A stretch of 64,000 nt of DNA from contig JAUHYW010000029.1 in assembly GCA_030426085.1 (NCBI GenBank), positions 35,568 through 99,567 of the forward strand. The letters are read 5' to 3'. The first letter of the stretch is position 1. The number at the start of each line of letters is the position of its first letter. The translations under genes and the position numbers were made by a program. The stretch comes from a bacterium (GTDB lineage Bacteria > Myxococcota_A > Bradymonadia > UBA7976 > UBA1532). The notes below the pieces were generated by a model, which was not told the origin of the DNA, did not search any database, and saw only the letters and a program-made list of their open reading frames with translations. This document shows, in pieces, positions 1 to 8,710 of the stretch.

Positions 1-30
1 ATCCGCCGGCCGGGCGGTGTCGTCGGTCAT
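1..30 (-). CDS. Possible start of a CDS running off the left edge
   Basis: On the minus strand an ATG at position 30 opens a frame (Met-Thr-Asp-Asp-Thr-Ala-Arg-Pro-Ala-Asp) that continues past the window edge. A GAGG purine run lies about seven bases upstream of it. It would follow the sigma54 activator gene by 34 bases on the same strand, so it could be the next gene of that operon. Only ten codons are visible and no function can be given. Confidence 0.35.
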   Translation of the reverse strand, partial: MTDDTARPAD

Positions 31-64
31 CGGCTCGCCTCGGCGGGGACGGGGGCGCCCACCA

Positions 65-1840
65 TCATGGCTCGAAGGACAGGCCGAGCCGGCGCAGCCG
101 CTGACGCAGCGCGCGCTCGGTGACCCGAAGACGGTCTTTGAGCGCGCCGATCCGGCCCCCCTCGGCCTCCCAGACCGACCGCAGATCGGTCTCGGGGATC
201 TTGCTCACCGGCATGATCCCCAGCTCCCGCTCAGCGTAGCGGGCGAGGCTCGTCTTGGGCACCCCGATCTTGCGCGCGGTGCGGTGGATGCCCCAACCGT
301 TGAGCCGCAGCAGGCGCTGGACCCCGGCCGGGGTGTAGGTCTGGCCGTCCGACCCGCACAGCAGCGCCGGCTCGGGGTGCACGTCCTCCGGGCCGAGCGC
401 GGGCAGGTCGCCGGTCTCGGCCCGCGAGCGCTGGTGGGTCTCCGACGCCTCGGACAGCGAGCGGGATGGGGCCCGGCTGACCCCGGTGCTGCGCAGGCCG
501 GTCGAGCGGGCCTCGGTGCTGCGCTCGACCGAGCGGGTGCTGAGCTTGAAGTGGCTGGTCTCGCCGGTGCGCTGGGTGCTCGGCCGGGTGGGCATCGACG
601 CGTCGCTGCTGTGGCGCAGCCAGCCGAGCTGGGCCGACTGCTCGACCTGGGGCCGGTCGTGGCTGGCGTGCACCACCTGGTCGGCCATCGACAGGAGCTG
701 GCGCACGTTGCCCGGCCACGGGTAGCGCATCATCTGCTGGACCAGCCGGGCGTCGATCCACGGCTTGCCCTTCTCCCGGCCGAGCTCGAGGCGGTCGAGC
801 GCGTCCATCGACTCGAGGCCGTCCCGCAGCCGATGCAGGAAGAGCCGGGGCACGTCGTCGGGCCGGGCCCGCAGGGGCGGCACGTCGATCACGATGTTGT
901 GCAGCCGGTAGTAGAGCGGGCCCCGGAACGAGTTGTCGGCGATCTTGGCCTCGAGGTCGGCGTCGGTCGCCGCCACGACCCGCACGTCGACCGAGACCGG
1001 GCGGTTGGTGCCGAGCGGGGTGACCGTCTTCTGATCGAGGGCCCGCAGCAGCGTCGGCTGCGCCTCGGGGTGCAACTCGCCGATCTCGTCGAGGAAGAGC
1101 GTGCCGCCCTGCGCCGCCCGGAACGCGCCCGGCTGGTCCGAGATGGCGCCGGTGAACGCCCCCTTGACATGCCCGAAGAGCGTCGCCGAGATGCGCTCGG
1201 CCCGCAGCTCACCGCAGTTGATCGGCACGAACGTCCGAGCCCGGCGCCAGCTCGCGTTGTGGATGCCGGCGGCGACCAGCTCCTTGCCCGAGCCGGTCTC
1301 CCCCCGGATGAGCACCGGGCGGTCGAAGCAGGCCGCCTTGTCGACCGCCAGCCGCAGCCGACGGATGGCGGCGCTGTCCCCGACCATCTCGTGGCGGCTC
1401 ATCGCCGGGGGCACCTCGGGCATCGGGTGCAGGGCGAGCAGCAGCCGGTGGCTGACGTCGATGAGCAGCATACGCTCCTCGATCTGCTCCCGGCTCCAGG
1501 TGCGGCGGGTCTGGAGCCGCACCCCGTCGACATACGGCCCCGGCCGGTCGGCCGGCGGCGAGATGCTGACGGTGCTCTCGGCGATGTCGATGAAGATCGG
1601 CCGCCGGGTCACCATGTGGGTGTCGAGGCAGCGGGCCGCGCCCCCGTCGACGTCGTGGAACTCCACGTCGTAGCGCGACAGCACCGTGCGCCCCGGCCCC
1701 AGGCGGGCGATCTCGCCGACCCGGGATACATCGGGGTGCCAGGCGATGGTCAGCCCCAGCGGCACGATGCGATGCGTGTCGTCGTGATCGGGGACCGTCG
1801 CGTCCCCTTCGAAGGTCTTCCGGTCGTCGTGGCTCCCCAT
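65..1840 (-). CDS. Sigma54-dependent activator with N-terminal FHA domain
   Basis: A 591-residue bacterial enhancer-binding protein. An FHA-like beta-sandwich (about residues 30-130) should read phosphothreonine on a partner. A full AAA+ sigma54-interaction domain follows, with Walker A GETGSGKE near residue 180, the sigma54-contact loop GAFTGA near 225 and Walker B GGTLFLDEIGE near 246. A Ser/Thr-rich linker (about 400-470) leads to a Fis-type helix-turn-helix around residues 500-535 and a further basic helical tail. FHA instead of a receiver domain is a known myxobacterial arrangement that couples Ser/Thr kinase signalling to sigma54 promoters. All catalytic motifs are present, so it should be active. 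Its targets are not shown by the sequence; the T6SS and surface-lipoprotein genes are candidates only. The start is the only convincing ATG, but its ribosome-binding site is weak. Confidence 0.93.
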   Translation of the reverse strand: MGSHDDRKTFEGDATVPDHDDTHRIVPLGLTIAWHPDVSRVGEIARLGPGRTVLSRYDVEFHDVDGGAARCLDTHMVTRRPIFIDIAESTVSISPPADRPGPYVDGVRLQTRRTWSREQIEERMLLIDVSHRLLLALHPMPEVPPAMSRHEMVGDSAAIRRLRLAVDKAACFDRPVLIRGETGSGKELVAAGIHNASWRRARTFVPINCGELRAERISATLFGHVKGAFTGAISDQPGAFRAAQGGTLFLDEIGELHPEAQPTLLRALDQKTVTPLGTNRPVSVDVRVVAATDADLEAKIADNSFRGPLYYRLHNIVIDVPPLRARPDDVPRLFLHRLRDGLESMDALDRLELGREKGKPWIDARLVQQMMRYPWPGNVRQLLSMADQVVHASHDRPQVEQSAQLGWLRHSSDASMPTRPSTQRTGETSHFKLSTRSVERSTEARSTGLRSTGVSRAPSRSLSEASETHQRSRAETGDLPALGPEDVHPEPALLCGSDGQTYTPAGVQRLLRLNGWGIHRTARKIGVPKTSLARYAERELGIMPVSKIPETDLRSVWEAEGGRIGALKDRLRVTERALRQRLRRLGLSFEP

Positions 1841-1904
1841 AATCCCGCATCATGCCTGACCCGCGCCTGCAGCAACACCGGGCGGGTATAACGTCAGCAT
1901 AACA

Positions 1905-1936
1905 GCACGCCGAAACCGGGTACGGTATCGGCGTGC
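1905..1936 (-). terminator. Hairpin terminator after the PHP lipoprotein gene
   Basis: A perfect 9-bp inverted repeat (1905-1913 with 1928-1936) encloses an inner ACCG/CGGT stem and a four-base loop, starting two bases after the minus-strand stop codon at 1939. The minus-strand bases after it include only a short T-rich patch, so it is a moderately convincing intrinsic terminator. Confidence 0.6.
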
Positions 1937-1938
1937 GG

Positions 1939-4566
1939 TCAATCGCACCCCGGCAGCTCGATCGGCGTGACCGGCCCCGGCCCGACCGGGGTCACGCCGC
2001 CCCCGTCCCGATCGACCCACAGGGGGTTGCTCAGCGCAAAGACCGGGCGCGACGGGCGCACGTGGGCCAGCGCGTCGTCGCCCAGGGCCAGCAGGATCAC
2101 CGAGCCGTCCCGCTCGACGGGCACCTCGATGACCCCGTCGAAGTCGACGATGTCCGCCGCCGCGCTCTCCACCGGCACCTCGGCGACCTGCGCCCCGTCG
2201 ACGAAGGCCACGATGCGATGCACCGCGGCGTAGGGCGGGGTCCGCACCCGCACCCGCAGCGGCAGCACGTCGGCGTCCAGCTCGATCTCGTCCCCCGGCA
2301 GGCGCCCGTCGGGGAAGTCCATCACCGCGCCCCCGCCCACGAACACCTGCCCCGCCTGCACCGCGCCGATGATCTCCTCGGCGGTGACCCGCGCCGGGTC
2401 GAGCGCGGGCACGTAGTTGCGGGGGTAGCCGGCCGAGGCCCCGAGCGAGTGGCTGTCGGAGTTGCCCACCCCGGTCACCCGCAGCCCCTGGTTGAGCAGC
2501 CCCATCCAGTCGGCGAGGAGCTGGCAGGTGTCGCTGGCCCGATTGGCGATCTCCATGCTGTCGAAGTCGGCGGTGAACCGATCGGCGGGCAGCTCTTCGA
2601 CAGGCGTCTCGGCGGTGTAGCCGGTGTGCGTGAAGAGCCCCGAGCTCTCGCGGGCGTGGTTCATCTGCACCAGCCCCGCGCCCCGCTCCCGGGCCGAGGC
2701 CACCAGCTCGGGCACCGTGCGGATGCGCCACTGGCCGTCTTCGAGGATGGGCAGCGGCGGCGCGCCCCCGGCCCCGGCGTGGGCGTCGTAGCGCAGCCCG
2801 TAGGCCCCGATGTGGGTGAAGGTCGGCGAGATCTCGACCCCGGCGAACGGCACCACGATGCGATCGGCGAGCCCCTCCCGGGCGGCGAGGCCCTGGTAGT
2901 CGTAGATCACGTCGTGCTCGCTGGGCACCATGAACTGCACCCCCTCGGCGAGGTTGGCCAGCACCCGGTCGAGCACCGGGATCTCGCTGTCGATGCTGGG
3001 CGAGGCGTGCTGATGGAACTCCCCGGCGGCCCAGCCCTCGAGCGGGATGACCTCTTCGAGCACGACCTCGACGTCGAGCGCCTCGCCCGCGACGAGGTCG
3101 AACGCCCGGGTGTCGACGGTGTAGTGCCAGCCGCGGGTGGTCTCCATGGTCCACGCGCCGGCCGGCAGGCGCAGCGCGCGATCGTCGCGCACGAGGACCC
3201 GCCGCCCCGCGGGCCCGGCGAGGTCGACCCGGGCCACCAGCGGCGCGCCGTCGGCGTCGCGCACCGAGATGCGCAGCGTGGCCGGCTCGGGCGGCGCGAC
3301 CGCCGCCTCGGCGCCGGCGGGGGTCACCTGGACCACCTCGGTGAAGGCGCCGCCGGGCCAGTCGTGCGCGGTCAGCCCGTAGGCCCCCGGCGCGACCATC
3401 GCCGTGGCCCGGCCCTCGGCGTCGAGCAGCACCCGGGTCGGCTCGGGGCCGTCGACGTCGAGCCGCAGGCCGGGGGGACCGGTGATGATCAGCGGGGCCG
3501 CCTCGGGCGACGGACGGCGCACGCTCTCCACGTCGCCGCTCCCGATCTGCAACCGCCGCCGCACGAGCGCGGTGTCGCCCGGCCGCAGCGAGAGCTGGTC
3601 GGACTGGGTGGCGGTGACCGGCAGCAGATCGAGCGCCACGAGGGGGAAGATGCCCAGCGGCCCGTCGGGGCGGGACCAGCCGTAGCTCACCCCCGGGGCC
3701 TCGGCGACGAGCAGATCGGGCGTGTCGCCGATCCCGAGCACCGGCGGGAAGGGGCGGGTCTGATCACCCCCGTAGAAGAGATCGACGACCCGCACCAGGG
3801 CCGGCGTGTCTCGCCCGCCGACCCAGGTGAGGATGTCGACCGCATCGCTGTCCGGGGCCAGCCGGAACTCGGTGACCACCGGCAGGGGCGGCGGCACGAA
3901 CGAGCCCGGCAGGATGCCTTGGATGATCAGCGCGCCCCCGGCGGTGCCCTCGGTGCGGATGACGGCCGGGCCGCCGTCCGCGCCGTCGCGCACGATGCCG
4001 ATGCGCTCGACCGAGACCTCGCCCATCGCGATCGTGTGGATGACCTCGCGGAGGTAGTCCCCGTGCAGCCAGTCCTCGGCCTCGGGGTCGACCCGGATCG
4101 CGTCGATCAGGTTGCCCCCGGCGAAGGTGAACTGCCCATAGCTGCGCTCGGCTTGGATGCACAGCGCAATGACGGCGTTGTCCAGCCGGAAGTCGCCGAC
4201 CCGGCAGTGGGCCTCGACTCCGGTGATGCGCTCGTCGTCGGCGTCGACCCGGCCGGCGCGGGCGGTGCCGACCGCGGCGGGCATGGTCAGGTCGTCGGCC
4301 CCGGGCAGATCGGGCTCGCCGGGGGTCGGCGGCTCGTCGGGCACCCGCGGCGGCGCGGCGTCGGGGCCGGCGTCGACCCCGGCGTCGAGCGCGCCATCCG
4401 GGGCATCGGGCGCGCCGTCCGGCTCATCGGGCAGCGGCCGCGCGTCCCGGTCGACGTAGGCGTCCACCTCCCCGGCGGCCACCGGCGCGCCGTCGTCGCA
4501 GCCGGCGCCCAGGGCGGCGGCCCACGCCACCGCCAGCCACAACCGGCCCGCTCCCGCTCTCGTCAT
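1939..4566 (-). CDS. CehA/McbA-like PHP metallohydrolase lipoprotein
   Basis: An 875-residue exported protein. The N-terminus has a hydrophobic segment ending in a lipobox-like Gly-Ala-Gly-Cys, followed by an Asp/Ala/Pro-rich spacer typical of myxobacterial lipoproteins. Residues about 100-500 look like beta-rich domains. Residues about 515-760 carry the metal-ligand pattern of the PHP superfamily branch that includes the carbaryl hydrolase CehA and McbA: FHQHAS near 517, SEHD near 549, GVEI, a His-Ala-Arg element and GNSDSH near 704. It is therefore probably a metal-dependent hydrolase acting in the periplasm or at the cell surface; the substrate is unknown. A GGAGG ribosome-binding site lies five bases before the ATG. 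It is transcribed divergently from the Cys-repeat lipoprotein gene and ends in a hairpin terminator. Confidence 0.85.
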   Translation of the reverse strand: MTRAGAGRLWLAVAWAAALGAGCDDGAPVAAGEVDAYVDRDARPLPDEPDGAPDAPDGALDAGVDAGPDAAPPRVPDEPPTPGEPDLPGADDLTMPAAVGTARAGRVDADDERITGVEAHCRVGDFRLDNAVIALCIQAERSYGQFTFAGGNLIDAIRVDPEAEDWLHGDYLREVIHTIAMGEVSVERIGIVRDGADGGPAVIRTEGTAGGALIIQGILPGSFVPPPLPVVTEFRLAPDSDAVDILTWVGGRDTPALVRVVDLFYGGDQTRPFPPVLGIGDTPDLLVAEAPGVSYGWSRPDGPLGIFPLVALDLLPVTATQSDQLSLRPGDTALVRRRLQIGSGDVESVRRPSPEAAPLIITGPPGLRLDVDGPEPTRVLLDAEGRATAMVAPGAYGLTAHDWPGGAFTEVVQVTPAGAEAAVAPPEPATLRISVRDADGAPLVARVDLAGPAGRRVLVRDDRALRLPAGAWTMETTRGWHYTVDTRAFDLVAGEALDVEVVLEEVIPLEGWAAGEFHQHASPSIDSEIPVLDRVLANLAEGVQFMVPSEHDVIYDYQGLAAREGLADRIVVPFAGVEISPTFTHIGAYGLRYDAHAGAGGAPPLPILEDGQWRIRTVPELVASARERGAGLVQMNHARESSGLFTHTGYTAETPVEELPADRFTADFDSMEIANRASDTCQLLADWMGLLNQGLRVTGVGNSDSHSLGASAGYPRNYVPALDPARVTAEEIIGAVQAGQVFVGGGAVMDFPDGRLPGDEIELDADVLPLRVRVRTPPYAAVHRIVAFVDGAQVAEVPVESAAADIVDFDGVIEVPVERDGSVILLALGDDALAHVRPSRPVFALSNPLWVDRDGGGVTPVGPGPVTPIELPGCD

Positions 4567-4760
4567 GTCCGCCTCCCCGGCTTCGGCCCGACACGGGCGG
4601 CAGGCAGCATACGGGGACGGCCCGGCCGACGCGAGCGTCAGACGCAGTAGACCGTAAGCCGTCGTCTCCCAAGCGTACTCCGCCGCGCCCCGCGTCGGGC
4701 CCGATGTCTCCGGGTGGGATACCGCTTACGGATGTATCCCATCGGGCATGTGCGAGGCGG

Positions 4761-4789
4761 TTGACCTGATCCCCCCGCACTCCGAGGAT
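4761..4789 (+). promoter_or_regulatory. Candidate sigma70 promoter for the Cys-repeat lipoprotein
   Basis: TTGACC (4761-4766) and a poor -10 GAGGAT (4784-4789) are separated by 17 bases, 39 bases before the proposed GTG start. The -35 is good and the -10 weak, so this is tentative. The rest of the 261-bp divergent spacer 4567-4827 shows no clear second promoter. Confidence 0.3.
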
Positions 4790-4827
4790 GGGGCCGACCG
4801 CGGCGTGGACCGCGAGAGGAGGTGGGC

Positions 4828-7233
4828 GTGCTTCGTTCCCCATGTGGACCGCTCCTGGCGCTGCTCGCGCTGGGGTGTGCCGGCGTGACCCAGGAGCCGC
4901 TCGACGGCGGATCCGGCCGGGACGCGGCGGTGTCGTGCGTGCCCGAAGACTGCCCCTCGGGGGCGTGCGACGAGCGGACCGGGACCTGCCTGCCCGGCGG
5001 CTGCGCGACCGACGCCGACTGCACCGGCGGCCGGGTCTGCGATGCGGCGACGGGCGCCTGCGTGCTGCCCTCGGGGTGCAGCCCCGGCGAGTGCGAGGAC
5101 GGGCAGTACTGCGCCGCCGACGGGGCCTGCGTGCCGTTCGGGGCCAGCCTGTGCAGCACCTGCGGGGAGAACGTGGACTGCGGCGGCGCCGACGATCGCT
5201 GCGTGCAGGTCGCCGGGGGGCGGGTGTGCGCGGTGGCCTGCGCCGCCGACGGGACCTGCTCGAGCGGGCTCACCTGCGTCGACGGTCAGTGCATCCCGGT
5301 CGCCGGGTGCGGGCCGTGCGTGGGCCTCGACTGCGGCGCCGACGAGGTGTGTGATCCGGCGGCCGGGGCCTGCGTGGGCTCGTGCGCCGCCGCCGGCGCC
5401 GCGCCGTGCCCCCCGCCGACGACGTGTCAGGCCGACGGGCTGTGCCGCCAGTGCCTCGACGACAGCCAGTGCGACACCGAGGACGGGTTCCGCTGCGAGC
5501 CGACCCGCAACCGCTGCATCCAGTGCACCTCGGACGACGAGTGCGACGTGGGCCGATGCGACGCCCGCGGGCGCTGCCGGGAGTGCACCGGCAACGACGA
5601 CTGCGCCGAGGGGGTGTGCGACATCGGCGACGGGGTCTGCGTCGACTGCCTCGACGACAGCCACTGCCCGATGGGGGTGTGCGACGCCGACGCCGAGGCG
5701 TGCGTGCAGTGCATCTCCAACGACCACTGCCCCGACGGCGGGGTGTGCCAGCCCGAGACCCGACAGTGCGTGGGCTGCGTGGCCGACGGCGACTGCCCCG
5801 GCGGCGCGGTGTGCGAAGGCGCCCTGTGCGTCGAGTGCCGCGAGGCGGCCGACTGCGGCGGCGGGGCCTGCGTCGAGCAGCGCTGCGTGACCTGCGCGAT
5901 GGACGCCGACTGCCCCGAGGGTCAGCGCTGCGAGGCCGACGCCGCCGGCGGCGCCCGCTGCGTGGCCTGCCTGGTGGACGCCGACTGCCCCGGCGAGCGG
6001 TGTGATCCGGCCAGCCGGCAGTGCGTGCGCTGCCTCGCCGACGGCGACTGCCCCGACGGGGTCTGCGTCGACGCCCTGTGCGTCGCCTGCCGGGTCGACG
6101 GCGACTGCCCGGGCAACGCGGTGTGCCGCGGGCAGCAGTGTGTGGGCTGCGCCGCCGACGCCGACTGCGGCCAGCAGTACTGCCTCGACGAGACCTGCGT
6201 GCCGTGCCGGGGCGACGCCGACTGCGCCGCGCCCGACCCCCGCTGCGTGCCCCGGCTGGGCGGCTGCGTCGCCTGCGCCGAAGACGTGGACTGCCCGGCG
6301 GGGGTGTGCGACGCCGAGCGCGGGCGCTGCGTGGGCTGCCGCGACGACGGCGACTGCCCCGGGCGCTGCGACGGCGGCCGCTGCGTGCAGTGCCTGGGCG
6401 ACGCCGACTGCGCCGACGGGGCGTGCCTCGTCGCCCAGCAGCGCTGCGTGGAGTGCGTGCGCGACGCCGACTGCCCGACGGGCGCCTGCGGCAACGACAA
6501 CACCTGCCGCACCTGCCTCGACGCCGCCGATTGCCCCGCCGATCAGGTCTGCGACCGCCAGCGCGACCGCTGCGTGGCCTGCCTGCAAGACGGCGACTGC
6601 CCCGGGGCCCGGGTGTGCGACGTCGACCGCTTCGCCTGCCGCAACTGCCGGGGCGACTTCGACTGCGGCCCCAACCAGCTCTGCGATCTGGCCGCCGATC
6701 GGTGCCTGGAGTGCGAGAACAACGCCGACTGCAACCAGGACGACGACCGCCCGGTGTGCGACGTGGCCGCCGGCCTGTGCGTGCAGTGCGTCGACGACGC
6801 CACCTGCCCCGCGGGCCAGATCTGCCGGGGCGACGGCACCTGCGGCCCGTGCGCCAACGACGGCGACTGCGGCGGGGCGACCCCGGTGTGCAGCGCGTCG
6901 CTGGGCATCTGCGTCGAGTGCCGAGCCGACGGGATGTGCCCCGGGGGCAACGTGTGCAACGCCGCCGCCGGTCGCTGCATGAACCCCGACGCCATCTGCG
7001 CGGAAGACGCCGACTGCGGCGCCGATCGGGCCTGCGATCTGGTCACCCGGAGCTGCTATGCCCTGGACGGCTCCTGCCGGAGCAACTTCGACTGCCGCCC
7101 GACCCAGATCTGCCAGTTCGACCTGTTCTCCGGCGGCCTGGTGTGCGTCGGCTGCGGGTTCCTCGGGCTGCCCATCTTCTCGTGCCCCGACACCCAGATC
7201 TGCTTCCTGAATGTCTGCCGCCCCGCCGAGTGA
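4828..7233 (+). CDS. Cys-repeat lipoprotein, about thirty DxDCP-type repeats
   Basis: About 801 residues. I choose the GTG at 4828 rather than 4822 because the AGGAGG ribosome-binding site (4817-4822) overlaps the earlier GTG but sits five bases from this one. The first 17 or so residues form a lipoprotein signal ending Leu-Ala-Leu-Gly-Cys. The rest is almost wholly tandem repeats of about 22-25 residues of the form Cys-x2-Asp-x-Asp-Cys-Pro-x-Gly-x2-Cys-Asp, around thirty copies with four or more cysteines each. Such proteins fold as strings of small disulfide-bonded knots and are common in Myxococcota, where they are often mislabelled. Function is unknown; adhesion, cell-surface stalk or metal binding are possible. 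The next gene starts about 20 bases downstream, so the two are probably co-transcribed. Confidence 0.85.
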   Translation: MLRSPCGPLLALLALGCAGVTQEPLDGGSGRDAAVSCVPEDCPSGACDERTGTCLPGGCATDADCTGGRVCDAATGACVLPSGCSPGECEDGQYCAADGACVPFGASLCSTCGENVDCGGADDRCVQVAGGRVCAVACAADGTCSSGLTCVDGQCIPVAGCGPCVGLDCGADEVCDPAAGACVGSCAAAGAAPCPPPTTCQADGLCRQCLDDSQCDTEDGFRCEPTRNRCIQCTSDDECDVGRCDARGRCRECTGNDDCAEGVCDIGDGVCVDCLDDSHCPMGVCDADAEACVQCISNDHCPDGGVCQPETRQCVGCVADGDCPGGAVCEGALCVECREAADCGGGACVEQRCVTCAMDADCPEGQRCEADAAGGARCVACLVDADCPGERCDPASRQCVRCLADGDCPDGVCVDALCVACRVDGDCPGNAVCRGQQCVGCAADADCGQQYCLDETCVPCRGDADCAAPDPRCVPRLGGCVACAEDVDCPAGVCDAERGRCVGCRDDGDCPGRCDGGRCVQCLGDADCADGACLVAQQRCVECVRDADCPTGACGNDNTCRTCLDAADCPADQVCDRQRDRCVACLQDGDCPGARVCDVDRFACRNCRGDFDCGPNQLCDLAADRCLECENNADCNQDDDRPVCDVAAGLCVQCVDDATCPAGQICRGDGTCGPCANDGDCGGATPVCSASLGICVECRADGMCPGGNVCNAAAGRCMNPDAICAEDADCGADRACDLVTRSCYALDGSCRSNFDCRPTQICQFDLFSGGLVCVGCGFLGLPIFSCPDTQICFLNVCRPAE

Positions 7234-7252
7234 CGGGGGCGAGAGGATGCCC

Positions 7253-8686
7253 ATGCCCGCCCGACGCCTGCTCCCGCTCCTGACGCTGGCCCTCGTCGGC
7301 TGCGACGACGCGCCCCCGGCCCCGACGACCGACGGCCCCGACATGGCCCGGGGGGTCGACGGCGGCGGCCCCCCGTGCACCGGTGAGGCCTGCGAGATGT
7401 GCAACGGCGTCGACGACGACGGCGACGGCACCGTCGACGAGGGGGTCCCGATGGCCGGCGAGGCCTGCGGCAACGCGGCCTGCGGCATGGGCACCTGGAC
7501 CTGCATCTCGGGATCGATGGTCTGCGCCGGGGCCGCCGCGGTGGGCGAAGAGGTCTGCAACGGCGAGGACGACGACTGCGACGGGCAGATCGACGAGGCC
7601 GACCCCCGGCTGGGCGAGGCGTGCGAGGCATGCGCCGGGCAGTACGTGTGCATCGACGGCGACCTGCGGTGCAACGCGGGCGCGGCCGAGGTGTGCAACG
7701 GCCTGGACGACGACTGCGATGGGCAGGTCGACGACGGCCTGACCCGCCCCTGCGGCGAAGAGACCGGCGCCTGCGAGCCGGGCACCGAGACCTGCACCGA
7801 CGGGCAGTGGGGCGGCTGCGTCGGCGGCACCGGGCCCAACGGCGAAGAGTGCAACGGCCTCGACGACGACTGCGACGGCCTGATCGACGAGCGGGTGGCC
7901 GACTGCAACGGCCTGGGCACCCCGTGCGCGAACGACGCCGCGTGCAGCAGCGGGCTGTGCCTGGACGATGACGGCAGCTTCTACTGCAGCCGGGCCTGCG
8001 ACCCGGCGGTGGCCGACGACTGCGGGGCGGGCAACCGGTGCGTCACCATCGACGGGGCCGACGTGTGCATCCCCGACTGGACGGCGTGCGCGACCGACTG
8101 CGAGTGCCCCGACGGCCTGGCCTGCATGCCCGCCGCCAACCACCCCGACGTGCATTACGGCTGCCGGCCCGAGCGCCGCGACGGCCGCCCGGTGGGCGCC
8201 GAGTGCACCCCCAACGAAGGCCAGTGCGCCACGGGGACCTGCCTCGCCCGCACCGGGCGCTGCGTCCGGTGGTGCGCCGCCGCGGCCGAGTGCGGCGGCA
8301 CCTCGATCTGCGACGCGGGCACCCTCTGCGTCGAGCTGTCCGGCGTCGAGCAGCCGATCTGCGCCAACGCCTGCACCGCCGACGCCGACTGCCCCCGCCA
8401 CGCCGGGCTCGGTCCGGACGACCCCGCCGAGCTGTGCCGCTACCGGCCAAACGCCGATATGACGGCCAACGTCGGCGTCTGCGACTGGCCCAACGCCGAC
8501 GGCGCCGCCCTCGGCGAGCTGTGCGACGGCGGCGCCGACTGCGCGCACGGGCTGTGCTTGCGCTTCCCGAACGCCGACAACTACTGCACCAAGGGCTGCG
8601 ACGCGGTCGAGGACTGCCCGCCCGACTGGCGCTGCGAGCCGGACCGGCTCAACGGGCTCGAGGTCTCGATCTGCCGGCGGGATTGA
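7253..8686 (+). CDS. MopE-type metal-binding-motif lipoprotein
   Basis: About 477 residues. The ATG at 7253 is preferred over 7211 and 7247: GAGAGG (7241-7246) lies six bases upstream, and the protein then begins directly with a signal peptide and lipobox Leu-Val-Gly-Cys. After the Asp-rich spacer come four to five copies of the CxGxDDDCDG(x)xDE motif that defines the copper-binding MopE family domain (residues about 45-225), and then a Cys-rich region with repeats like those of the upstream gene. An acidic Asn/Asp-rich loop suggests calcium or copper binding at the cell surface. It is probably translated from the same mRNA as the preceding Cys-repeat lipoprotein. Confidence 0.82.
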   Translation: MPARRLLPLLTLALVGCDDAPPAPTTDGPDMARGVDGGGPPCTGEACEMCNGVDDDGDGTVDEGVPMAGEACGNAACGMGTWTCISGSMVCAGAAAVGEEVCNGEDDDCDGQIDEADPRLGEACEACAGQYVCIDGDLRCNAGAAEVCNGLDDDCDGQVDDGLTRPCGEETGACEPGTETCTDGQWGGCVGGTGPNGEECNGLDDDCDGLIDERVADCNGLGTPCANDAACSSGLCLDDDGSFYCSRACDPAVADDCGAGNRCVTIDGADVCIPDWTACATDCECPDGLACMPAANHPDVHYGCRPERRDGRPVGAECTPNEGQCATGTCLARTGRCVRWCAAAAECGGTSICDAGTLCVELSGVEQPICANACTADADCPRHAGLGPDDPAELCRYRPNADMTANVGVCDWPNADGAALGELCDGGADCAHGLCLRFPNADNYCTKGCDAVEDCPPDWRCEPDRLNGLEVSICRRD

Positions 8687-8710
8687 GCGGCGCGCGGACC
8701 CGGCGGACCT

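Noticed and set aside
1933..4650. Open frame on the plus strand across the PHP lipoprotein gene
   Set aside because: The minus-strand frame encodes recognisable PHP motifs, signal peptide and ribosome-binding site; the other is an Arg/Gly/His-rich shadow.
4726..7920. Minus-strand frame of about 1,060 residues
   Set aside because: Antisense to the two Cys-rich lipoprotein genes, with repetitive composition mirroring the repeats and no gene-like start.
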